Shown: positions 53,004 to 61,288 of the stretch, one piece after another
How the letters are laid out: each line of letters starts with the position of its first letter
Position numbering within the stretch: position 1 is the stretch's first letter
Source: Bin5 sp965200685
GTDB taxonomy: Bacteria; Chloroflexota; Anaerolineae; Caldilineales; Caldilineaceae
DNA length: 64,000 nt
NCBI GenBank assembly: GCA_965200685.1
Contig: OZ241379.1
Location: 62,001-126,000 of the forward strand
Direction: 5' to 3'
Notes under the pieces: generated by a model
What the model saw: the letters and a program-made list of their open reading frames with translations, nothing else
Told to the model about the DNA's origin: nothing
Databases searched by the model: none
Position numbers and translations under genes: made by a program

Positions 53004-54230
53004 TCAACCTACTCTTATGATCTCTGTTTGAAATGGCAGGGTCGTCACCTCAAGCCGCCCATCATGGACGATACAGTTTACTTCGCTACGGATGCCCAGC
53101 CCTTTGGCCTGCACGCTGCCATCAAAATTCATGTCCGGCAGGTAGATCCCCGGCTCAATGGTAAACAGTACGCCGGGGATCAGACTACGGCGGTCCTGGG
53201 TCTCGACATTGTCAATGTTGACACCGTTCCCATGCACTGTCGGCCCCAGACTGTGACCGGTGCGGTGTAAGATCCCTGCAGCGAAACCGGCGTCGTCTAT
53301 CGCCTCTCGGGCCACGTCGTCCACTTCGTAGCCATGAATCGTTCTGCCTGCATCAAACGCCTGTTGGATTGTGGCGATGGCCATGTCCCGTGCCTGGGCA
53401 ACCGCAGCAAATACCTGTCGGACCGCGGCCGGCGGTTCTGCCCCACAATACGCTGTCCAGGTGATATCCGCGTAGCAATCTTCACGGCTGCCTTTTTCCT
53501 TGGCCCAGAGATCGATCAGCAGCACATCTCCGCGGCGAATCGGGCTGTGGTTCTGTGCGGTCGGCGCATAATGGGGGACAGCCGCGTTGCCATTGACCGC
53601 CACAATCGGATCATGATCCCATTCCAAATTCTCCGCACAGAACCGCTCCACAATCAATTGCTGCACATCGTATTCCGTGATCTCCTGACCTGTACGCAGG
53701 GCCTCGGCCACGAACGCGAAGGCTGCATCCTTGGCCGCCAGCACATGGGCCGCGGCCCGCCGATGGCTGGCCATCTGCCCTTGCGAAAGCACAGCTTGGA
53801 CGAGCTGCACCAGATCTGCGCTGCTTACCACAGTCGCGCCAGTGGCCTCAACAACCATTTCCAGAGTGCCCGCGTCTACATTGCTGACGTAGGGAATGGC
53901 ACCATGGGGACTATATTCCATGGCCACAATGCCGGAACCGTCCAGTTGCAACAGGGCGCGTAACTTCTCCTCCATGTCTTGCCAGCCAATGTAGGGGTGC
54001 AGAGGGCCGACCAGCTGTGGATGTACGCTGCGGAACGTGGCCTGCTCAATGGCATGTACCAGCCATTGGGGCTCACCGTGCGCGGGAATCCACAAAAACC
54101 AACGCCGAGTGCCGACGTTTTCCAGCCCGGCAACAAAACCAGCGATAGGGTTCCGGCCGCGAAAGTCATAGAGTAGCCAGCCGGCCATTCCTTTCTGACA
54201 TAAATAGTCTTGGATGATTTCCAGTTTCAT
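53004..54230 (-). CDS. M24-family metallopeptidase, Xaa-Pro aminopeptidase-like
   Basis: With the ATG at 54230, which has GAGGAGGG upstream, the protein has 408 residues; longer starts add a non-family N-terminus. The creatinase N-domain is followed by the M24 site: L-I-D-L-W-A-K, Y-A-D-I-T-W-T, H-R-T-G-H-S-L-G and I-E-P-G-I-Y, with the metal Asp, Asp, His, Glu and Glu residues. The family cleaves Xaa-Pro bonds or related amides. It directly precedes lutA on the same strand, close enough to be co-transcribed, yet a link to lactate is not obvious. Confidence 0.9.
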   Translation of the reverse strand: MKLEIIQDYLCQKGMAGWLLYDFRGRNPIAGFVAGLENVGTRRWFLWIPAHGEPQWLVHAIEQATFRSVHPQLVGPLHPYIGWQDMEEKLRALLQLDGSGIVAMEYSPHGAIPYVSNVDAGTLEMVVEATGATVVSSADLVQLVQAVLSQGQMASHRRAAAHVLAAKDAAFAFVAEALRTGQEITEYDVQQLIVERFCAENLEWDHDPIVAVNGNAAVPHYAPTAQNHSPIRRGDVLLIDLWAKEKGSREDCYADITWTAYCGAEPPAAVRQVFAAVAQARDMAIATIQQAFDAGRTIHGYEVDDVAREAIDDAGFAAGILHRTGHSLGPTVHGNGVNIDNVETQDRRSLIPGVLFTIEPGIYLPDMNFDGSVQAKGLGIRSEVNCIVHDGRLEVTTLPFQTEIIRVG

Positions 54231-54541
54231 TTCCAGGCCCTCCTCTTCTACCCGAGCGGACAATGGCTGCCATAAATCAAAGGTCCTTGTATTATTCCAC
54301 GAAATCGCGATAAGGTCTAATTCAATTGTATCACCGCTACAGTGGCGGGCAAATTTGAGCAATCTGTTTCCTCTACTATGCCCAAGGGAGCAATAACGAA
54401 CAAATTTTCTAAAACGACCATCAAATTATTGACTTCTCTCTGCAATCGGTGTACAATAGCATACAACTGCTTAGGATGAGCTTCTAGTGCTCTCCAGCAG
54501 AGTGTATTGACCAATTTCAGATCCCGCAAAAGGAACTCTAC
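54231..54541 (+). other. 311-base divergent region upstream of ssb
   Basis: No gene is supported. It contains the ssb promoter (54429-54457) and, at 54397-54410, CGAACAAATTTTCT, a weak partial match to a LexA box that falls well short of consensus. It also includes the leader of the M24-lut operon on minus. Confidence 0.5.
54429..54457 (+). promoter_or_regulatory. Promoter of ssb
   Basis: TTGACT at 54429-54434 and TACAAT at 54452-54457 are separated by exactly 17 bases. Initiation near 54464 leaves about 78 bases of leader before the ATG at 54542, with AAAGGAA as a ribosome site. Confidence 0.7.
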
Positions 54542-54955
54542 ATGTATCAGCAAATCACAATTATTGGGAACCTAGGGCGCGACCCAGAGATGCGCTACAC
54601 ACCCAGCGGCGTTCCTGTCACATCCTTCAGCGTCGCCGTCAATGAGTCATGGACAAGCGAAGACGGACAACGCCAGGACAAAACCATCTGGTTCAATGTG
54701 TCCGCGTGGCGACGACAGGCAGAAATCTGTAACCAATATCTGACGAAGGGACGGCGCGTGCTGGTTGTCGGCCGATTGCAGGAACCCTATATCTATACCG
54801 ACCAGAACGGCAATCCGCGCGCGAGTCTACAGATAACAGCGCAAGAGGTCCGCTTCCTCAGCACCAGAGCGGAATCTGAGGCCCTGGCCACAGACACGGA
54901 CCAGGCCGGCGAGAGCTCCGCACCTGCTGGCAGCGAGGAAGATATTCCTTTCTAA
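54542..54955 (+). CDS. ssb: Single-stranded DNA-binding protein
   Basis: The 137-residue protein has the SSB OB-fold: I-I-G-N-L-G-R-D-P-E-M-R-Y..G-V-P-V-T-S-F-S-V-A, then W-F-N-V-S-A-W and G-R-R-V-L-V-V-G-R-L. An acidic disordered tail ends in E-E-D-I-P-F, the usual docking tip for replication and repair enzymes. The gene has its own promoter and is followed by a hairpin, so it is probably monocistronic. Confidence 0.96.
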   Translation: MYQQITIIGNLGRDPEMRYTPSGVPVTSFSVAVNESWTSEDGQRQDKTIWFNVSAWRRQAEICNQYLTKGRRVLVVGRLQEPYIYTDQNGNPRASLQITAQEVRFLSTRAESEALATDTDQAGESSAPAGSEEDIPF

Positions 54956-54967
54956 ATGGTGTAGAAT

Positions 54968-55004
54968 CCCAGTGGTAAGTGGAGAATCGCTACTCACCAC
55001 TGGG
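54968..55004 (+). terminator. Hairpin terminator after ssb
   Basis: CCCAGTGGTAAGT (54968-54980) pairs with ACTCACCACTGGG (54992-55004) with a single mismatch, followed by TTATTC. It begins 12 bases after the ssb stop and overlaps a GTG at 54972 that would otherwise look like a start of the next gene. Confidence 0.62.
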
Positions 55005-55022
55005 TTATTCAGCAAGAATCGA

Positions 55023-58000
55023 ATGAACATTGATGCCAGCCGGCCGCAGCCGGCGATTCTGATCTATACTTTGGGCATATTGCAGGTTAAGCGCAACGGG
55101 GAACCGGTGCCACAGGCCGATTGGCGCACCCGGCAGGCCCAGCAACTTCTGCAGATTCTGCTGACAGAGCGACCACGACCGCTGGCGACCGACCGCTTGA
55201 TCGATATGCTGTGGCCCGACAGCGACCCGGCCGCGGCCGCCATAGCTCTGCGTAGCTCCATCAACGCCCTGCGGAATGTCCTAGAGCCGAATCGGGCCAA
55301 CCATGCCCCGTCCAAATACATTCACACCCAGGCCCCCGGTTACGTGTTCCGGCCCCACCCGGACATCTGGCTAGATGTGGACGAATTCGAGGAAAAACTC
55401 GACCAGGCCGAACGCAACTCCAACAATGACGAATCTCAGCAGCTTCTCCTCGATGCCATCGCCCTCTATCAGGATGATTACTTGAGCAGCGTTCCCTACG
55501 CAGACTGGGCGCAAGCGGAACGGGAACGCCTGCGCGAACGCTTCTTTAATGCGCTGTTGAAACTGGCCGCATCCTACGCCCGACAAAGGGCTTTCCGCGA
55601 TGCCATCGCCACCTGTCGCCGCATCCTAGCCAAAGACCCGATGCGTGAAAATGCCTACCAAGCCCTGATGCACTACCAGGCCGAATCTGGCGACAGTGCT
55701 TCCGCGCTGCTGACCTACGAACGCTGCCGTACGGTCCTAGGCGAAGAGTTGGGCGCAGATCCCAGCCCCATCACCCAAGAGCTCCACGGGCGTATCCTCA
55801 ACGGCGAGATCAGCGTTGCGCCGGTCGAGGCATTGCACGTAGTGTGGGGCATACAGCATGGGGAGACCAACTCGCCCTATACGCCGCCTATGGTGCGGCA
55901 GCAGATGAATGATGGCCCTGCCCCTCTACCACAGCAGACGCTCCTGCCCGCAGTGGATGAAATGGTTCATAGCCTTTTCGTCGGACGGGAGGAGGAAATC
56001 GTGCGGCTAGAGAGTGCTTTGCACAGAGCCATAGAAGGCAATGGGGCAAGCGTCGTGCTGGCCGGCGAGGCCGGCGTGGGCAAGTCCCGCATCGCCTATC
56101 AGATTTTGCAGGCCGCGGGGAAGGACAGGGCAACGGTAATCAGTGCTACCTGCCAGCATCTAGAACGCAACCTACCCTACGCCGCGCTAGTGGATGGCAT
56201 CAGCCGCTATCTGCAATTGCTGCCCGACTCTTTCCTGCAGCGGTTGCCACAGTCCTCGCTGACACAGATCGCCCAGGTGGTGTCGTCTCTGGAAGACCGC
56301 TTGGACCTAGCCCCATCTGACACCGAAGCCCCCCTGGCCCTAGAGGAAAATCGGCAACGCATCGTTGATGGGCTGGTCAACTTCCTGGCCCGGCTGGCCG
56401 CGCTGCGCCCACTCGTTCTGTTCCTAGATGATCTGCATTGGGCCGACCCAGACACCTTGGCGGTCCTCAGCCGCCTGTCTACGCAGATCGACCAACACCC
56501 CATTCTTCTGTTGCTGGCCTATCGCCAAGGGGATTTGGAAGAGAACCAGGCCCTCATCGATCTGCTCCATGCCCTACACCGCTCCCCCTTCAGCCAGAAG
56601 TTGCCCTTAGAGCGGTTGCGCCTGCAGGATGTGCGGCGGTTGGTGGCCGGCTGGGCCGGCAGCACGGACCCTCATTCCGATGAACTGGCCGCAACCCTAT
56701 ATGCGTATACATCCGGCAATGCCCTCTTTGTAACCGAAGCCCTGAAAGCGGTACAGGAGCGTTCAGCCAGCACGCGCACAACAGAACTGCTGGATATCTG
56801 GCACCAGGCCGACCGCTACCTAGAACGGCTCAGCCGCAGAGAACGGGTGCAGGAGATCATTCGGGAACGCATCGAACGGCTGCCAGAGGACGCGCTGCAA
56901 GTTTTGCAGATCGCAGCAGTCATCGGACGGGATTTTAGCGTTGAACTGCTGGAACTCAGCGCGGTCAACGACCCCATCAATGGGCTGGACACTCTACTGC
57001 GGCGGCAGTTTCTGCTGGAGAGACTGGACGAACGGCTGGATTTCGTCCATCGCCTCGTGCGCCAGGTGGCCTATCAACAGCTGAACAGCCTGTTACGCCG
57101 GCGGCTACACAGACGGGTGGCAGAAGCCCTGCCACGTCTAGGCACTGCCGAGGAGAGCCTGGCCGAAATCGCCTTCCATTTCGGCCAGGCCGGCCCAGCC
57201 CTGGCAACCGAGTTCGCCCGCTATAGCATCCTCGCTGGCGAGCAACTGCTGCGTACCTTTTCAGCGGAAGCCGCCGCCCACCAGTTCGAAAGCGCGCTCA
57301 CCCGGCTGAAACAGATGGAAAATCCACCAGTAGAATTGGTCGCCAGGGCCTTCACGGGGCTGGGGTTGACCCATGAAAGCCGTCTGGACCCAGAGGGCGT
57401 TACCACTACCTATGGCCGGCTGCGCCAGTGGACCTGGAAACAGGACGACCGCAAACAGGCACTCCTAGCCCATGCGTGGTTGGCGACACTGTTAGGGCTG
57501 GTGGGCCAGCAGGCCGAATCGGACCCGGTCATTGAAGAACTCAGCTTGCATGGCCCATTCCGGGTCCTAGTCGATCTGCTGAAAAGGCAGCGTCTGATCT
57601 TCAACCCATACAATGCTGACACAGCCCTCAGCCCGCATACCCATGGCTGGGCCTCTTTCATGCCACCCCCACCCGTGCCCGGCGATCCGGTGGCGGATCT
57701 GACCGCAATCCTAGGGCCTGTGCAGGCAGCCTTGCCCTTGCTCTGTTACGGCTGGGTGTTGCAGGTGCAGGGTCAGTTTGGCCAAGCAAAGCGTTGTTTA
57801 CATGCAGCAGTGGCCCTTGCAAAAGACACGGGCCAGCTTTCGCTAGAGGGCCTGGCCTATCACCAGTTGGCGGTTTCCCTGCAGCTAACCGGTCATGCTG
57901 ACGAAAGCCACAAGTTCAACGAAATGAGCAAAGATATCACCTTGCAGGACCACGGCACCGTCGACCAACTGGCCAGGCTTTGGCCCCGCCTATCCAGTGC

Positions 58001-58484
58001 CTATCAGGCCCTGGCCCAAGGGGAATTGGGGCGGGCAGAGCAGCGCCTGACAGCTATTGCCAGTTTCCTAAAAGATCGAATTTCCCTTCGCACCCATCTA
58101 CACAGCACAGTGATTGGCCTGGGATTGGTGGCCCTGGAACGTGGGAATTTTTCCCAAGCCGAAGCGTACCTGCACCAGGGGTTAGCGGACACGGCACACC
58201 ACTATCCCTATACATTTGTGCAGGGTCTGCTAGGATTGGCACAGCTTGCCCAACATCAGGACAAGCCCGTGCAGCGTAGCGAATATCTACAAACGGCTCT
58301 GGCCTATACTGCAAACCGCAGCCTCGTGCGCGAGTTCGCAGAAGTTGTTCGACACATCGTCATCTTACAGCCAGACGGTGCGCCAGTCCCACGTCTCCTG
58401 GCCGAGGCGAACGCAGCCGTCACCCAAGCCGGCCTCGTCCTGCCGGTACCGGTGCTGCCACAGGAAGAGAAGGCACTATCGTGA
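55023..58484 (+). CDS. BTAD/AAA ATPase/TPR transcriptional activator (MalT/SARP-like)
   Basis: The chosen ATG gives 1153 residues. Order: an OmpR/SARP-type DNA-binding domain (I-Y-T-L-G-I-L-Q-V..W-R-T-R-Q-A-Q-Q-L-L-Q-I-L-L), then BTAD with TPR-like helices to about 270, a linker, and an ATPase domain with Walker A G-E-A-G-V-G-K-S (about 346-353) and Walker B L-F-L-D-D-L-H-W-A-D-P near 468. The rest is long TPR-like repeats. Such proteins are large signal-sensing activators. The effector and target genes are unknown. The start could be debated because no strong Shine-Dalgarno is visible. Confidence 0.88.
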   Translation: MNIDASRPQPAILIYTLGILQVKRNGEPVPQADWRTRQAQQLLQILLTERPRPLATDRLIDMLWPDSDPAAAAIALRSSINALRNVLEPNRANHAPSKYIHTQAPGYVFRPHPDIWLDVDEFEEKLDQAERNSNNDESQQLLLDAIALYQDDYLSSVPYADWAQAERERLRERFFNALLKLAASYARQRAFRDAIATCRRILAKDPMRENAYQALMHYQAESGDSASALLTYERCRTVLGEELGADPSPITQELHGRILNGEISVAPVEALHVVWGIQHGETNSPYTPPMVRQQMNDGPAPLPQQTLLPAVDEMVHSLFVGREEEIVRLESALHRAIEGNGASVVLAGEAGVGKSRIAYQILQAAGKDRATVISATCQHLERNLPYAALVDGISRYLQLLPDSFLQRLPQSSLTQIAQVVSSLEDRLDLAPSDTEAPLALEENRQRIVDGLVNFLARLAALRPLVLFLDDLHWADPDTLAVLSRLSTQIDQHPILLLLAYRQGDLEENQALIDLLHALHRSPFSQKLPLERLRLQDVRRLVAGWAGSTDPHSDELAATLYAYTSGNALFVTEALKAVQERSASTRTTELLDIWHQADRYLERLSRRERVQEIIRERIERLPEDALQVLQIAAVIGRDFSVELLELSAVNDPINGLDTLLRRQFLLERLDERLDFVHRLVRQVAYQQLNSLLRRRLHRRVAEALPRLGTAEESLAEIAFHFGQAGPALATEFARYSILAGEQLLRTFSAEAAAHQFESALTRLKQMENPPVELVARAFTGLGLTHESRLDPEGVTTTYGRLRQWTWKQDDRKQALLAHAWLATLLGLVGQQAESDPVIEELSLHGPFRVLVDLLKRQRLIFNPYNADTALSPHTHGWASFMPPPPVPGDPVADLTAILGPVQAALPLLCYGWVLQVQGQFGQAKRCLHAAVALAKDTGQLSLEGLAYHQLAVSLQLTGHADESHKFNEMSKDITLQDHGTVDQLARLWPRLSSAYQALAQGELGRAEQRLTAIASFLKDRISLRTHLHSTVIGLGLVALERGNFSQAEAYLHQGLADTAHHYPYTFVQGLLGLAQLAQHQDKPVQRSEYLQTALAYTANRSLVREFAEVVRHIVILQPDGAPVPRLLAEANAAVTQAGLVLPVPVLPQEEKALS

Positions 58485-58496
58485 ATGGTAGTATGC

Positions 58497-59567
58497 CTAG
58501 GCTGGTTCCTGTACTTGTGTCAGCATGCGTTGGTACGTCTCAACTATCCGGTCGGCTGTCTCTGCGTCTAGTTCGTTGTTGATCTTGTCCTGAACCCGCT
58601 CTGCAGCTTCGCGTAAGATGTCGGGGTCTGTATTCGGGCCTTCACCAGAGATACCAGTGATCTTGGCATGTACGTTTCGTTGAAAGAAAGCCCAAACACG
58701 GGTAGTATGTGGTGTTTTGGCATTACGATTGTCTAGAAAATCGAGCTCTTCCAACATTCGTCCAATGTCAGAGTTGCTATACCCATGAATACGTAGCTTC
58801 AATGAATAATAACAAAAAGCCAATGATTCTTGAATACGAGGTGGCGGCGGCGGAGGAGGCGGCGGCGGGTCGACACCCTCTATAAGCTGCTTAAGAGCAT
58901 GCTGTATTGTGGGTCCGAACTGACGTACCCGGCTCGCTGTCTGGGTAACATTCGGCTCCACGATCTTCATCAAGAATTTCACGAAATCTTTGTTCGGCTC
59001 CCCATCAAGCTGCTGCTTAAAGTAGTCAATGATGCCATTGACCCTGTTCCGTTCCTGCAGGCGCTCGATCATACGGTCGAAGTCAAACTCATCAGCAAAT
59101 AGCTCATCAGCAGATAGATGGTTCAACTCTTCAAAATTCTTGTCATCCATCTGCAGGATGTCGAGTTCGTAAAAAGGCACCTGGTCCATGATGTTCGGCT
59201 TCTCCAGATCCGAATACAGTCGATAGATAACTCCATCCGTCAGGATACCGATCTTGGCTTCAGTCATTGCAAAATAGTGCGCCAGTTGCCGTTCCTTGTC
59301 GGCATGCAACGCCTCGCCAAGCTTCTTGGCCTCCACAATAATCGCTACCTTCCCATTCCGCATTATCGCATAGTCGACCTTGGTACCGTTGTTCTTCCCC
59401 CAATCGGCTGTATACTGCGGTACAAATACAGCGTCCGAAAAGACATCGTAGCCTAATGCAATGAAGAATGGTATGATGAGATATTGACACGTCTTGGCTT
59501 CATCTGTGCATTTCAAATGCCTGGCTGGGTTGGCAAGATCCTCAAATGCTTGCCGGTTGATTGTCAT
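58497..59567 (-). CDS. HsdR-N-like PD-(D/E)XK nuclease with decaproline linker
   Basis: The 356-residue protein opens like the N-domain of type I restriction HsdR: G-T-K-V-D-Y-A-I-M..V-A-I-I-V-E-A-K-K with D65, E79 and K81 forming a nuclease site. A middle helical region follows, then ten consecutive prolines at about 234-243, then a C-terminal domain of about 110 residues with G-Y-S-N-S-D-I-G-R-M-L-E-E-L-D. No helicase or methyltransferase is attached. Stand-alone proteins of this type are common in genomes, and their role is unclear (defence, repair or phage-derived). Confidence 0.8.
   Translation of the reverse strand: MTINRQAFEDLANPARHLKCTDEAKTCQYLIIPFFIALGYDVFSDAVFVPQYTADWGKNNGTKVDYAIMRNGKVAIIVEAKKLGEALHADKERQLAHYFAMTEAKIGILTDGVIYRLYSDLEKPNIMDQVPFYELDILQMDDKNFEELNHLSADELFADEFDFDRMIERLQERNRVNGIIDYFKQQLDGEPNKDFVKFLMKIVEPNVTQTASRVRQFGPTIQHALKQLIEGVDPPPPPPPPPPRIQESLAFCYYSLKLRIHGYSNSDIGRMLEELDFLDNRNAKTPHTTRVWAFFQRNVHAKITGISGEGPNTDPDILREAAERVQDKINNELDAETADRIVETYQRMLTQVQEPA
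58839..58868 (-). repeat. Ten-codon proline microsatellite
   Basis: Ten proline codons (CCG, CCT and one CCA, mixed) form a near-perfect triplet run inside the HsdR-N-like gene. Mixed codon use argues for selection on the peptide, not simple slippage. It would make a stiff linker between two domains. Confidence 0.8.
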
Positions 59568-59719
59568 GATCTTCCCCTTCCTAGTGATTCTTCTTTGGAG
59601 CTGACCTTTACCCTATTCAAATGCCAATCTTCGCAAGCCGGGGGCGGCTGTTGAGCATGTGGATGATTGGGTCGTGGCTACTGATACTGTTTATCAATTT
59701 GTCTATACGCAAGAATATC

Positions 59720-59748
59720 TATCTACCATACATTACAGTATATGTCAA
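59720..59748 (-). promoter_or_regulatory. Possible promoter upstream of the nuclease gene
   Basis: On minus TTGACA (59748-59743) and TAGATA (59725-59720) are 17 bases apart in an AT-rich gap. The start codon is about 150 bases away, so it may serve the nuclease gene with a long leader or an unseen small RNA. Confidence 0.35.
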
Positions 59749-59810
59749 AATATATCAAACATCTCTGGGCTGATAAAATTCTAGCGGGTCATCCCGTCCG
59801 CTCGGTTAGA

Positions 59811-60476
59811 TCAGTCATGTACATCCTTCATCTCTAGGCGGCCTAAATAGATCAGAGACTCCAAGTCCTCTGCGGCTTCGGGTAGATACCGAGCGACAAC
59901 CTCCCGGATCCGCGCCAGATCTTCATGTGAAGTAAGGCCAAGCATCTTTGAGAGATCGGCTGTATCTTGCACCCGTGCGGCTTCCATCTTCATCAGGACA
60001 AGATAGGGAAGGTCTAGGACAGGATACTTGGCCGCGTCCTGTTGATGCTGTTGAAATGCCTCATCGAGCCAAGCAAAGGGAATGAGGAGCAGATCGATTT
60101 CCGTGCCATCTGGGGCGTTCAGGAGATAGCCGGCAATCGACAGTTCCGAAGCTGTCTGAAACCCCGCCTTCTGTAGGCGCGACAAAGCCTCGTCTCCATC
60201 CTGATAATGAACGAGAATGTCTAAATCTTTGGTCATCCGTTCCGGCATATAGGCACGGGTCGCCACTGCACCGACGGTCGTCCAGCGTAGCCCCTTCAGA
60301 ATAGTTCGCAAATCAGGCCAGGAAATCATTGCGGTCCTCCGGCGCAGAAATTGGCGCGCGCTGCCGGTGCCTGCCTGTTGTCGCCGCAGAGACAGGGCAA
60401 GCAGGAAATGTCGTCTCTGTGCTGGGGTGAGCTGCCCATCCGGCGCAATGGCGGCGATGCTAGGCGGTATTTTCAT
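59811..60476 (-). CDS. Nucleotidyltransferase-fold protein (AbiEii/MNT-like)
   Basis: The ATG at 60476 gives 221 residues. From about residue 50 onward it has the nucleotidyltransferase pattern T-V-G-A-V-A-T-R-A..R-M-T-K-D-L-D-I-L-V with the D-x-D motif and a later G-T-E-I-D-L-L-L carrying the third Asp. The first 50 residues are an unrelated basic stretch; an ATG at 60329 would give just the enzyme fold. Related proteins act as AbiEii toxins or as DUF1814/NTase housekeeping enzymes. No obvious antitoxin gene precedes it. Confidence 0.75.
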   Translation of the reverse strand: MKIPPSIAAIAPDGQLTPAQRRHFLLALSLRRQQAGTGSARQFLRRRTAMISWPDLRTILKGLRWTTVGAVATRAYMPERMTKDLDILVHYQDGDEALSRLQKAGFQTASELSIAGYLLNAPDGTEIDLLLIPFAWLDEAFQQHQQDAAKYPVLDLPYLVLMKMEAARVQDTADLSKMLGLTSHEDLARIREVVARYLPEAAEDLESLIYLGRLEMKDVHD

Positions 60477-60529
60477 GATGTTTCTCACTCCACCAAGAGA
60501 GCAGCTCCTCTCCATCAACCACTGCGGAT

Positions 60530-61288
60530 CTACCTTACTTGTGTATTCGTCGGGTAGAGATCGATACGGTCCGCATTGGCGCGTGGCGGCAGGCTGGCGG
60601 CGAAGACGACCGTAGCAGCGATGTCCTCCGCCTGCATCATCAGTTTTCGCGCTTCAAGAGGCGGCGGACTGGGCCGTTGATCCAGCAGGGGTGTGGCGGC
60701 CACCCCAGGGTTGATGACACAGGCCCGCACGCCATAGGGGTTCCCTTCCTCATTGATGAGCCGGTTCAGAGCATGCATGCCCAATTTCGCGCTACTGTAG
60801 GCAACCCCGGCCAACAGGCTGGGGTAGTTGGCCGCCCGCGAGGCCACATTGATGATCGTACCAGAATGCCGCGCCTTCATCTGCGGCAATACCAGTTTGG
60901 TGAACAGGTAGGCACTGGTCAGGTTGACATCCAAGATGCGTTGCCAGTCCGCTACTGTAGTATCCGCGATGCTGCGCTGGAGCACGTTCATGCCGGCATT
61001 GTTGACCAGCACATCAATTGGGCCGAGTTCCGTGTACGCCTTCTCGACTGTAGCCCGGACCTGTGCATCATCCCCCACATCGCAGGGACAGACCAGCGCG
61101 GCCACGCCCAATGGCTCAATACGCTGTGCCAGCGCGCGTAGCTTTTCCTCACGCCGCGCGACCAGGACCACATCTGCGCCCGCCTGGGCAAATTGTTGGG
61201 CAATCGCCTCGCCGAACCCACTGCTGGCACCGCTGATGAGAATGATTTGACCGTCTAGATGATTCAATGGGGGATCTCCGAACTGCAC
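60530..61288 (-). CDS. SDR-family oxidoreductase
   Basis: The 252-residue protein starts at a GTG and has G-A-S-S-G-F-G-E-A (about 20-28), N-N-A-G, and the Y-S-S-A-K-L-G catalytic pair. Its start overlaps the end of the Gfo/Idh gene by 25 bases, which implies translational coupling. The two oxidoreductases probably work on the same sugar-derived compound. Confidence 0.86.
   Translation of the reverse strand: MQFGDPPLNHLDGQIILISGASSGFGEAIAQQFAQAGADVVLVARREEKLRALAQRIEPLGVAALVCPCDVGDDAQVRATVEKAYTELGPIDVLVNNAGMNVLQRSIADTTVADWQRILDVNLTSAYLFTKLVLPQMKARHSGTIINVASRAANYPSLLAGVAYSSAKLGMHALNRLINEEGNPYGVRACVINPGVAATPLLDQRPSPPPLEARKLMMQAEDIAATVVFAASLPPRANADRIDLYPTNTQVR

Noticed and set aside
53004..53007. 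TTG at 53007 as the lutA start with a TTGA overlap
   Set aside because: The only purine-rich site abuts the TTG; the ATG at 52995 has workable spacing. It remains an alternative.
54397..54410. SOS box upstream of ssb
   Set aside because: CGAACAAATTTTCT matches only one half of the box well; not enough to claim LexA control.
54972..55022. GTG at 54972 as the start of the BTAD regulator
   Set aside because: It lies within the hairpin that terminates ssb and gives an N-terminus without family features; ATG at 55023 is preferred.
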